A DNA stretch of 20,654 nucleotides, taken from positions 1 through 20,654 of the forward strand of contig JAQVOV010000014.1 of assembly GCA_028702395.1 (NCBI GenBank). Reading direction: 5' to 3'. The notes beneath the pieces are model-generated. The model did not search any database, was not told the DNA's origin, and saw only the letters and a list, made by a program, of their open reading frames with translations. Positions 9,001 to 12,661 of the stretch are shown here, piece after piece. The position numbers were made by a program, and so were the translations under genes. Position 1 is the first letter of the stretch. Every line of letters begins with the position of its first letter. Source of the DNA: Candidatus Omnitrophota bacterium. GTDB lineage: Bacteria; Omnitrophota; Gorgyraeia; JABMRN01.

Positions 9001-10328
9001 GATTAATTGGTCAAAATACTAATTGGGAGCAAATTAATTTTTTAAGTGCTAATGCTTTTGAATTAGGCAATAATTTTTATGATATAGCAACAATGTATCT
9101 TAATAAGGAACAGTCTTGGATGCAGGGGTCAAATTGGTGGGAATCTCTAGAAAATATGATATCAGATAGTACCTGGTGGCATAATATAGCTAATAATGCA
9201 ATAACTTCAGTATTAGATTTTATTAACAAAGCATCTGTAGAAGTGGTGACCATTGGCTTAAAGTATTTAACAGATAGTTCTCAAGAGTTAATAGATATGC
9301 TTACTCCAATTCATGATGAATATATAATGGGGTATGATAAATTGCTTAATACAATGATCCAAATAGGAATTGGAGTTGGTGTGGATTTTACTAAAGATAA
9401 TAAATTTGTTGAAGCTATGTATGATTCAGCAAAATGGATAATGGATAGGTTGGTTTCAATGGGAATTAACACAAAAGAGCAGCTTGCAGAGTTCTTTTTG
9501 TTTGAAGATCCTGTAGCAACTGTAAAAGAAACATCTTCCAGCACAATTATGATTGATCAGAATTTAAATGTTTGCAACTTAAGTGAGTACTTATTAATGA
9601 CTTCTTTAGATCTAGCAACCTTTTTAGCAATTTCAAATCCAAAATGGGATTTAGCTAATTTATTTGCTTCGTCTGATTATAAAAACGCGGTTATATCTAA
9701 AAAATATAAAGGTATTTCCTTGTCAGGAATTAATGATAATGGGATTTTGCTTGATCATTTAACGCAAGAATTATCAAAGTATATAAATTGTTCTTTTACA
9801 ATCACACACAGTGCTGGATCAGGAGTTTTAATTAAAAGTGATGTTGCAACAGATAAAGTTATTATTTGTTCTCCACAAGTAAGGAGAGATGAGCTAGAAG
9901 CTTGGATTGATAAAGTAGGACTTTCTCCTGAAGATGTAATAGTTATTGATGTAGAAGGAGATTTGCCTTTTAGACCATTAAGCTTGATTAATATGGATCC
10001 TCTTGATATAATAAATCATGAAAATTTGATTGATCCGACAAATGCAGGAGGAAGAGCTTTTGAGGATTTAATCAATGACAATGCATATAATGATTACTCT
10101 GCTAATCCAAATGGGAAGTATACATATATAAAGATTGAGCCAGGGGATTATATATCAGGTAATCCAATTGTAAATCATGGTTTAAGTTACAAGGCAATGT
10201 TAACTGATAATGAAAGCAGTCTTGATTTAAACAACATGAAATATAATATATCTGTAAATGGAACTCAAAGTCCTGCTAGAGTTTCTTTAGCTCAAGAACT
10301 TATTGATAGAATTAATGGGGTGAAATGA
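1..10328 (+). CDS. Giant multidomain YD-repeat/C39-like protein, 5' end outside window
   Basis: The reading frame is open from base 3 to the stop at 10326-10328, so at least 3441 residues are encoded. A GTG at 135 is not a credible start because the frame continues upstream without a stop. Domains in order by base position: scattered YD-like repeats (about 640-970, 2510-2940, 3250-3410, 4950-5090), an ILEI/FAM3-like domain (3522-4020), a class I glutamine-amidotransferase-like domain (4338-4700), a charged coiled coil (5115-5530), a DUF4214-like segment with YRDVLGRDP (5530-5720) and a C39-peptidase-like domain (5875-6310). After that come hydrophobic Gly/Ala-rich helices (6350-7450), more YD-like beta repeats (7740-8140), a helical region (8160-9690) and a lipase-like C-terminus (9700-10260). 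The layout resembles giant surface or polymorphic-toxin proteins. The secretion route is unknown because the N-terminus is missing. Function is inferred. Confidence 0.9.
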   Translation, partial: NLYGDSGLIYENIGIKYQNNKVYLTSYFYDRVTYVYSNTETDLNVQIDKTKEYSFAFFVENDQLKIYVHPKNEAMGIPVFSKEWVVDDMQYYVSGENVDMQNTIIDNYKVISEDEAVNLCPLNVSILKAREQQVSNMSFDINEHEEYLNVFNYSAEKSLEKITKYNKEELLFDGDTIASIMLGGQLIDFKQEIGLNEQFKAFAISRDGIERLYDEYGQLKSLALEDGTEILYADGQVAGIKRVENGVNYTIEDIVLDENENILDCTVNGDDGSVTLYESGQIKTRTDAYGNVYDYLDGKIDTLEESNGNKYKYTYEYDGNTYLGYRKDLVEYKLGENVFAGLINGNLDYVRKGLGYLRNLDLDEDNNIVSCTFGDTSVTAVYENGEFTEIRGFDGKQYIYKDNLLQEIIDVEGNVKKFTYIYGDNSLTFEKIIVSYKGYDSCFNLGGFVEYIEGNGCKITYKDYYEVGGFEIATIEDLMSGVVFYDPVFDENANMISGSIESGQEKFEYQDGYLYRYWRDPSVYVEYSDIGLVKALFFSGKRFSFEYEEDDSGNTQEVWVTYEYYGTMKTQSWALFYKTYSTTIKILNITNFICGDWYWNRLSDFNFFAEQSVPGAYPSICFNIEKINLDVTDLQQDLVFSVGTYFFNERKTWRETNQKDNSGAILFASLKLSLSGLSSLSEDGILIRLKEPENLFSDERIICEKRIYPTDTYDLYSLYKYFDQYSDFFGEIKMDIVIEGKGQDLSGSLNIAELQTHKILDRLCFFAGYDPQSFYAVNDQKNMLYELDNYVDKSFSYYQFLGVPRDYREFVFPDLSHISDVRNVSMQYNSKNELVRITKSDGSYTDFTDSKPDLMTNENGTIVDYQYDGYVLKKAIVFPENDLINPDVIAEYEGNKIKKAIKNDIEYLYVYEMGEDGKEITIVENSKNNNLYYYKEEQLFKTIAEDGVETHYTHDNGQICSSEVFYKGELIDTFVYTYELIDFEGEQLTLTVIRDEKGIKRMYNRDNLLVFVETETGLRYKYNYITDTDENKDYVEVELYQATGENGTIVYHKQGHVDRVVCKDGIEILVDDDPDTNTIIDNMVITDGIIDHIEYTTGEVATYIRDEYGQLETILVEKDNEKRWYNPEGELLKTQCTDIEYFLYGYAKNEIGQIEGIKKTRVQLSQIAGATLPVKVYAYSAGYDAGRDSGVFVDGIGEGYFNNTNYDIETRDITGLGRGIDVIVIDDITGEIIKKDIFDLVANDVESVSLEQARAMKRFIDSVDEGDFVIITVADSAMAWEENHQWITGPVWGVDVGLQQTLQSIGSDRCDELEFRSSWSIIGRKGAAPGEAIESIDGQYGKPVFVQGYTQEEFFYDKFGNAVSAAEFYGIDNIDWQTSIRPTLYTPEITPITTNANGDICGYIKNFNTEHADSGFIRLNDNKGYTIDYSVLSDIDDMVGNKQKKAVYYDESYPNSWMNEANCPNYSQLMKKYFEDRGYEVIDAKELRAWMQAKGDDSVVVMAQDIIPATICNIELTDTTVKDYLEKAGTIVWTNDIPFYYLGYSDGSTDVIGERGQKVVLGITVAVEPRLGEEGERRYTEDNNIDYSFDDLDVNAQDLDIGQEKLFFDFSPNYTSVDWHKIKASIGYELEMNTSVVSGYDAQTGTLLSLAKADRTVSFYNEEGKIERVTNLYGDTISEYTYDVDGRLIEVEMVQSRREVAIQCLIMKDNIAAEKIRQIQELYDQHSISYQSVSNQFDTAIAEQEQKAEAARNRYNDLKDEWCWFWEIGNKNRKMAEALQEEVQAVANAAALREQKVVELAKLDVSAQTIEDNINSETENALNEADIQKEAAIKQIALAEIEPVIYEHYRDVLGRDPSESEVSTFLDDLETNSTYDVNTKQFTIDIEVLRTSLLNGTEYTTRSAMVTQVCTNVKTDLESFIAMDTEQKQVFLSSLGLTKTEIVEITQENIDIIYTWLNEQNINFARCSVVMLAYLFDIESISYDSSEVLKQVVLVDILAGVINEFVEGNIKLSMYAIEKIARVYGLELYASKIDIEKLKQSIATYGSAVCWVNQGHYIVVTKIDDALGEVTYFEPSKGESGESVTITIEKFESAWVGGYVMLRAPPSDENDRLSSYQSKKIKGAFFGIIVAIFSFIFTVVSAAIAAIVTAVTAVISGLVGLATTLLQGVLTVFQGLLTGLVQGFQALAGGIVNLAKGIYGLGQMLFAGVKEVGLALVKGLGFGNAFGMGTAATGAASAAGGTSFASTVMTTVVKTVVGYGINMGLEGLGVNPVITNFISSFVSGGIVGGGGNVGSFFSLQNAFSSLAINATAMIGEALDIHPSITNLLSMTAGSLVNGMLSFEGLTSGVLTEIGINVASELAYIGVTEIGNLLGIDPNISYLAGAGLRSGLSAGLYNGLGIGAGTGGGSPGFNVGDFLRGLWDGAINGVKQGATQVILQLATDSLNLPPLVGSLVSNMVGSSLEAMLNHQNIFINVGSKLGEGVMSLFTLGGTSDDPWGQAVYLAKIQDFAKKIQNDGILSALEEYLTGIFYQDTVNMILANGGILDMVTGRAEVIEDPETGKLKKRLYASYQKNYYVDVDMETGLILEKFEKIKDVEVKVKQSYKKVGDVYVLDEKIVTETYSDGLEKIVSFDGDGNIKGINLKKDGKEFELVGNVLIDEKNNIYSGLYKDMQTGQMICFEEGQAVTFESLYDDGQDLTSINVNAQGVMSSIFENSQLNTEETLEKMDIMEDLVTEIDKKYSYLYNNSTFDEMVGIAHEFLQSDGNLDLTQFGDSGYWSSMAYMCDYYYDWSDSIVDVLDLEGITTPTTYEAVIKTTTDNIDIASLRGNTAKMSNIFDLFAKIADKARGLISDIDPTSMILLKTMDIWTSDAYAFTQSLTDIKVDGMNFVQDSGVVFDSLGRIMKDESSILTESFWSGLQNGMNVVSSGVAKLQNFVSNIVGLSQADKISYLDSVSENTWKNIKATADTIKSYVGDISYISNIATNNTGLAFGPLTLLGLIGQNTNWEQINFLSANAFELGNNFYDIATMYLNKEQSWMQGSNWWESLENMISDSTWWHNIANNAITSVLDFINKASVEVVTIGLKYLTDSSQELIDMLTPIHDEYIMGYDKLLNTMIQIGIGVGVDFTKDNKFVEAMYDSAKWIMDRLVSMGINTKEQLAEFFLFEDPVATVKETSSSTIMIDQNLNVCNLSEYLLMTSLDLATFLAISNPKWDLANLFASSDYKNAVISKKYKGISLSGINDNGILLDHLTQELSKYINCSFTITHSAGSGVLIKSDVATDKVIICSPQVRRDELEAWIDKVGLSPEDVIVIDVEGDLPFRPLSLINMDPLDIINHENLIDPTNAGGRAFEDLINDNAYNDYSANPNGKYTYIKIEPGDYISGNPIVNHGLSYKAMLTDNESSLDLNNMKYNISVNGTQSPARVSLAQELIDRINGVK
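3522..4020 (+). other. ILEI/FAM3-like domain inside the giant protein
   Basis: The stretch starts with VKVYAYSAGYDAG and continues through GLGRGIDVIVIDDITGEI, a segment ending in GDFVIITVADSA, and RSSWSIIGRKGAAPGEAIES. This order matches the interleukin-like EMT inducer (FAM3/panderin) fold: an RG-N/I-V-V-V-x-D strand, an FI..-G..V...V.D.A segment, then a SW..IG.KGA motif. In bacteria the domain is found in large surface proteins and is thought to bind carbohydrate or protein. The assignment rests on motif order read by eye. Confidence 0.7.
4338..4700 (+). other. Class I glutamine-amidotransferase-like (ThuA-like) domain inside the giant protein
   Basis: The segment runs AVYYDESYPNSWMNEANCPN, then an LMKKYFEDRGYEVIDA helix-strand, SVVVMAQDIIPATI, and YLEKAGTIVWTNDIPFYYLG. 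Alternating strands and helices with a VVVMAQD strand followed by a YLE-G-G/A-TIVW strand are typical of flavodoxin-like GATase1/ThuA folds. No Cys nucleophile is seen at the expected elbow, so a binding rather than catalytic role is more likely. This is a fold-level guess. Confidence 0.5.
5875..6310 (+). other. C39-peptidase-like domain, divergent, inside the giant protein
   Basis: A candidate Cys is encoded at 5901-5903 in NEQNINFARCSVVMLAYLF, with a Gln seven residues before it. The His is at 6168-6170 in NQGHYIVVTKID and is followed by VTYFEPSKGES. This follows the order Q-C-H-D/N of the bacteriocin-processing C39 family, but the usual CG becomes CS and the usual DP becomes EP. The domain may therefore be catalytically weak or only a fold relative. 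It sits just before the C-terminal variable half, where C39-like domains could cut or gate a C-terminal payload. Confidence 0.6.
9700..10260 (+). other. Alpha/beta-hydrolase (lipase)-like C-terminal domain of the giant protein
   Basis: A nucleophile-elbow-like motif THSAGSGV has its Ser codon at 9810-9812. A strand VIVIDVEGDLPFRPLS offers an acid, best candidate Asp at 9960-9962. The His is at 10176-10178 in IVNHGLSYKAML. The order Ser, Asp, His and the phrase G-D-x-P after a hydrophobic strand match serine lipases and esterases. The domain is the last in the protein, where toxin payloads usually sit. The elbow is HSAGS rather than the full GxSxG, so activity is a hypothesis. Confidence 0.5.
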
Positions 10329-10975
10329 TGAAACAAATAAAATTTTTATTTAAAAATTGGTTTAAGGGTTTAGTTATTATTGTGATGGTTTTTTTGTTAT
10401 ACCAAGGAGTGTGTTATTTGTATTGGGTTATGCGAGCTATTAGTGAACCTAGTAGTAGTGCTATTACAGAATCTATGATTACTAAACCGGATGAATATCT
10501 GATAACCAAGATGTATAGTTGGGATTTTTTTAGCCCATATCCTTCAAAAGCAATTGAGATTTTAGCTAGCAGAAAGTCAACAAACGCTGTGCCTGGACTC
10601 ATAAAGAGTAGTAGATCGTTTAATAAACATATTAGAAGAAGTGCGATTGCAGCTTTAGGGGAGATAGGAGATGAAAGGGCTATCCCTAGGTTAATGGAAA
10701 TTGTTAAAAGTGGAAAAGGAGACTATGACTATTCTTTGGCATTAAGAGGTTTAACAAAAATGAAGTATGAACCGGCCTACCCTTATGTTATTGAGTGGGC
10801 GAATACAGGAGATCCTTGGGGTTTTGATTCTGTTAACATGTTGGCTGAATATGATAAGATTGAAAGCATAGAACTTTTAAAGGAATTAAAAAGGCGTATC
10901 CCAAAAGATCACGAATTTTACACATCATCTATTAGAAATATAGATGAAGCTATTGGAAAAGTAGAAAAAAGTTAA
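10325..10975 (+). CDS. Membrane-anchored HEAT-repeat-like protein, candidate immunity/accessory protein
   Basis: This 216-residue protein has a basic N-terminus, one membrane helix (about residues 13-37) and a downstream soluble part. That gives a predicted N-in, C-out topology with the soluble part in the periplasm. Residues 78-190 contain HEAT/PBS-lyase-like helical repeats: TNAVPGLIKSS, then IRRSAIAALGEIGDERAIPRL, split here as two adjoining helices, then YSLALRGLTKM. Start ATG 10325 overlaps the giant gene's stop as ATGA. The in-frame ATG at 10328 has better spacing from GGGGTG (10317-10322), so either start is possible. The tight coupling suggests joint expression with the giant protein. 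HEAT-like proteins occur among toxin-immunity partners, but an assembly or chaperone role fits equally well. No specific family was recognised. Confidence 0.85.
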   Translation: MMKQIKFLFKNWFKGLVIIVMVFLLYQGVCYLYWVMRAISEPSSSAITESMITKPDEYLITKMYSWDFFSPYPSKAIEILASRKSTNAVPGLIKSSRSFNKHIRRSAIAALGEIGDERAIPRLMEIVKSGKGDYDYSLALRGLTKMKYEPAYPYVIEWANTGDPWGFDSVNMLAEYDKIESIELLKELKRRIPKDHEFYTSSIRNIDEAIGKVEKS

Positions 10976-10981
10976 AATAAT
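10953..10981 (+). promoter_or_regulatory. Possible sigma70 promoter at the end of the HEAT gene
   Basis: TTGGAA (10953-10958) is followed after 17 bases by AATAAT (10976-10981). It would start transcription near 10988, just before the hairpin at 11001-11025. It is the only reasonable promoter seen for the cyclase-like gene, because there is no room for one between the hairpin and that gene's ribosome binding site. AT-rich sequence makes chance matches common. Confidence 0.35.
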
Positions 10982-11000
10982 AGTTAGAGATGATAGTAGG

Positions 11001-11025
11001 AAAGGGAGCGAAAGCTCCCTTTTTT
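11001..11025 (+). terminator. Intrinsic terminator (possible attenuator)
   Basis: A perfect stem (11001-11009 with 11014-11022) closes a GAAA tetraloop, and a T run extends to 11025. It lies 26 bases after the HEAT gene stop and should end the giant-gene/HEAT transcript. The Shine-Dalgarno sequence of the next gene begins only about six bases after the T run, so the hairpin may also act on that gene's leader. Confidence 0.85.
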
Positions 11026-11040
11026 GGTAAAGGAGGGTGT

Positions 11041-11808
11041 ATGGATGAAAAAATGAAACAAGAATTTCTTGAAAAGCTGAAAAAATTGTCCTATGAGGAA
11101 TATGAAGATCGATTGATATGTTTTGTTGATATTCAAGGATTTACTAACGATGTTAAAAAAATATCTTGTGATGAGGATTTTAAGAATATCTTACGACTGT
11201 TATTTGTGTTAAAAGAAACTGAAAAGAAACACAACGCAGAGCATGGGCTTATAAAAAACTTTCAAATGACTACAGTGTCGGATTCAATTATTGTTTCAAT
11301 GCCTTACAAAGATCAAGTATCAGCTTTAGCTTTAATAATAAGTTTACAGCTTATTCAATATGAAATACTTTTTAGTTTTAAAAAACTTATAAGAGGTTTT
11401 TTTACAAGAGGAAGAGTATATCATAAAGAAGATATTATTTTCGGGGAGGGGTATTGTGATTCTTATGAAAAAGAGAAAAAAGTAGGATGTGCTCCAAGAA
11501 TTGTAATAGATCCTGTGATAATAAATGATGCAAGAGCAAAAATTAATACTGAAAAAAAGCTAGGAAAGTTAGGTAATAGAGACCATGTTTTTAATTATCT
11601 CTTAAATGATGAACGAGATGATTTGTTCTTTGTTGACTACTTGAAGCCTATAGGGGAACATCAAAAGGGAAAAAGAGAAGAAAGAGCTGAAGTTGAGAGG
11701 TTTATAGAAGAGAATAGAATAAAATTTAAAGATGATATAAAAATTTTCAGAAAATATAGCTGGCTTAATGATTATTTCAAAGAAACTGAAAAGTATTTCA
11801 CAAAGTGA
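11041..11808 (+). CDS. Class III nucleotidyl-cyclase-like protein, stand-alone
   Basis: This 255-residue soluble protein starts at ATG 11041, four bases after AGGAGG (11031-11036). An in-frame ATG at 10990 lies upstream of the terminator hairpin and is rejected. Residues 28-35, FVDIQGFT, resemble the first metal-binding motif of class III cyclases (Asp30). TTVSDSIIVS (77-86) resembles the second (Asp81). FTRGRVYHKEDIIFGEGYCD and APRIVID (151-157) follow the order seen in a widespread family of short FVDILGF-type cyclase-like proteins. The usual Asn/Arg catalytic pair of adenylate cyclases is not evident, so substrate and activity are open. Some short cyclases of this kind make signals in phage defence (Pycsar), but no TIR or membrane effector gene adjoins this one. 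The gene sits alone between two terminators. Confidence 0.75.
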   Translation: MDEKMKQEFLEKLKKLSYEEYEDRLICFVDIQGFTNDVKKISCDEDFKNILRLLFVLKETEKKHNAEHGLIKNFQMTTVSDSIIVSMPYKDQVSALALIISLQLIQYEILFSFKKLIRGFFTRGRVYHKEDIIFGEGYCDSYEKEKKVGCAPRIVIDPVIINDARAKINTEKKLGKLGNRDHVFNYLLNDERDDLFFVDYLKPIGEHQKGKREERAEVERFIEENRIKFKDDIKIFRKYSWLNDYFKETEKYFTK

Positions 11809-11843
11809 ATTTTCTCAATAAAACCTTAGTGGAATAGTTAGTG

Positions 11844-11874
11844 AAAAGGGAAGCATTTGCTTCCCTTTTATTAT
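11844..11874 (+). terminator. Intrinsic terminator after the cyclase-like gene
   Basis: An 11-bp perfect stem (11844-11854 with 11859-11869) has an ATTT loop. The 3' arm ends in TTTT and is followed by ATTATTT. The A-rich 5' side could let it work in both directions. Its core, GGGAAGC/GCTTCCC, is related to that of the terminator at 11001-11025. Confidence 0.85.
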
Positions 11875-11927
11875 TTAGTATAGAAAAAGAAAAACACCAA
11901 ATACCTTAATGTGCATAACTACATTTT

Positions 11928-11980
11928 AACTGCCCGCTTTGCCCTCCGTTGTTGGGCAAAGCGGTACGCAAAAGTTAGCT
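11928..11980 (+). repeat. attC-like imperfect hairpin
   Basis: AAC (11928-11930) can pair with GTT (11974-11976). Inside, TGC (11931-11933) can pair with GCA (11968-11970) across a three-base bulge TAC. An 11-bp perfect GC-rich stem (11934-11944 with 11954-11964) then closes a nine-base loop. This R-box, bulge, L-box, stem arrangement with extrahelical bases on one strand resembles an integron attC recombination site. The core GTTAGCT departs from GTTRRRY at one base, the opposite core TTTTAAC departs at its first base, and no integrase or second site is visible. Confidence 0.35.
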
Positions 11981-11996
11981 CTTATTTTTCTAACTC

Positions 11997-12033
11997 GCCA
12001 TGAATATTTCGTTTATCACTTCATATTCATGGC
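11997..12033. repeat. 11-bp perfect inverted repeat
   Basis: GCCATGAATAT (11997-12007) and ATATTCATGGC (12023-12033) are exact reverse complements around a 15-base loop. No T run follows, so it is not an ordinary terminator. Its role is unknown. Confidence 0.7.
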
Positions 12034-12137
12034 TCAAACATCAGAAAAATATTGTTATCCTGCAAAAAGAACACGATAGAATTATTTCTATAGGTGGCCC
12101 ATGAGTATTAGTGAGAAATAAAAAAGAGCAAAAACAC

Positions 12138-12168
12138 TTGACTAATCAATAGTTGTATGGTAAGCTAT
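12138..12168 (+). promoter_or_regulatory. marR promoter region with operator-like dyad
   Basis: TTGACT (12138-12143) is a good -35 element. The best -10 at 17-base spacing is TAAGCT (12161-12166), which is weak. A dyad at 12149-12168 (ATAGTTG, six bases, AAGCTAT) overlaps the presumed promoter, as expected for an autorepressing MarR protein. A near copy lies at 16884-16903. The 28 bases from 12149 and from 16884 agree at 22 positions. Confidence 0.6.
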
Positions 12169-12192
12169 GTTAAAGTAACAAAGGAGGGAACA

Positions 12193-12660
12193 ATGAGTAT
12201 TTTTAAGGAATTAGGCATAAGGGAAGGAAAGGATAGGGAAAACGAAGAAGTAGTTTATTCTATTGTAAGAGCTTATGCTGTAATAGATCGAGCAATATCT
12301 GAGATATTAAGTGAGTATAAGTTAAGTGTTGCAAAATTTAATATTTTGTTAATGGTTAAACATGTTGGTAAGGACAAAGGTATAGCACAGAATGAGATAT
12401 CGAAATTATTATTGGTTACAACTTCGAATATGACAAGAATGATAGATAAACTTGAAAAACAGGGTTTAGTAGCAAGACATCCTTTGGCTAATGACAGGCG
12501 AGTAAGAAACATTATTATTACAGAAAAGGGTTCCGAATTATTAGATAGAGCATGGTTCCCATATAAAGATAAAATCAATAAGTTGGTAAATTCTTTTTTT
12601 TCTGATAAACAAAAAAAAGAAGTGGTTAGTCTTTTAACATTGATAAATGGGGAGGGGTAG
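12193..12660 (+). CDS. MarR-family transcriptional regulator
   Basis: This 155-residue winged helix-turn-helix protein has its recognition-helix region at about 70-90 (EISKLLLVTTSNMTRMIDKL) and the MarR wing signature at 99-109 (ANDRRVRNIII). It has flanking dimerisation helices, and the length is typical. Start ATG 12193 follows AGGAGG (12182-12187) with five-base spacing. The in-frame ATG at 12157 lies within the promoter/operator and has no Shine-Dalgarno, so it is rejected. The gene leads a compact row and ends one base before the next start. It probably represses its own promoter and, through the second dyad, the VIT-VWA gene. The ligand is unknown; a fatty acid or lysolipid would fit the context but is inference. 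Confidence 0.92.
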   Translation: MSIFKELGIREGKDRENEEVVYSIVRAYAVIDRAISEILSEYKLSVAKFNILLMVKHVGKDKGIAQNEISKLLLVTTSNMTRMIDKLEKQGLVARHPLANDRRVRNIIITEKGSELLDRAWFPYKDKINKLVNSFFSDKQKKEVVSLLTLINGEG

Positions 12661-12661
12661 A

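Larger units (their letters stand above)
11881..12137. other. Gene-free stretch with stacked hairpins
   Basis: No credible coding region is seen between the terminator and the marR promoter. The stretch holds a GC-rich hairpin (11934-11964), a short inverted repeat AGTTAG/CTAACT (11973-11978 with 11990-11995), an 11-bp hairpin (11997-12033) and a weaker inverted repeat TTATTTCT/AGAAATAA (12082-12089 with 12114-12121). It could be a mobile-element scar, an attC-like site or a structured RNA. Confidence 0.6.

Noticed and set aside
135..10328. GTG at 135 as the start of the giant gene
   Set aside because: The frame is open upstream to base 3 with sensible codons, so the gene begins outside the window.
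1..10328. Antisense ORFs of 60-100 codons opposite the giant gene
   Set aside because: They have low-complexity translations, no ribosome binding sites and no domains, as expected from AT-rich codon shadowing.
10990..11040. ATG at 10990 as the start of the cyclase-like gene
   Set aside because: The extra codons encode the terminator hairpin itself, and ATG 11041 has AGGAGG at a workable distance.
11041..11808. Complete Pycsar defence system
   Set aside because: Only a cyclase-like gene is seen; no TIR, CAP-like or multi-helix membrane effector is adjacent, and terminators isolate it.
11992..12060. Second attC site built on the hairpin at 11997-12033
   Set aside because: The distance from the stem to the next GTT is too long and the core GTTATCC does not fit GTTRRRY.
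12138..12149. TTGACTAATCAA as the MarR operator
   Set aside because: It is only a partial palindrome and is not repeated before the VIT-VWA gene; the ATAGTTG dyad is repeated.
12157..12192. ATG at 12157 as the marR start
   Set aside because: It falls within the promoter/operator dyad and lacks a Shine-Dalgarno; ATG 12193 has one at five-base spacing.
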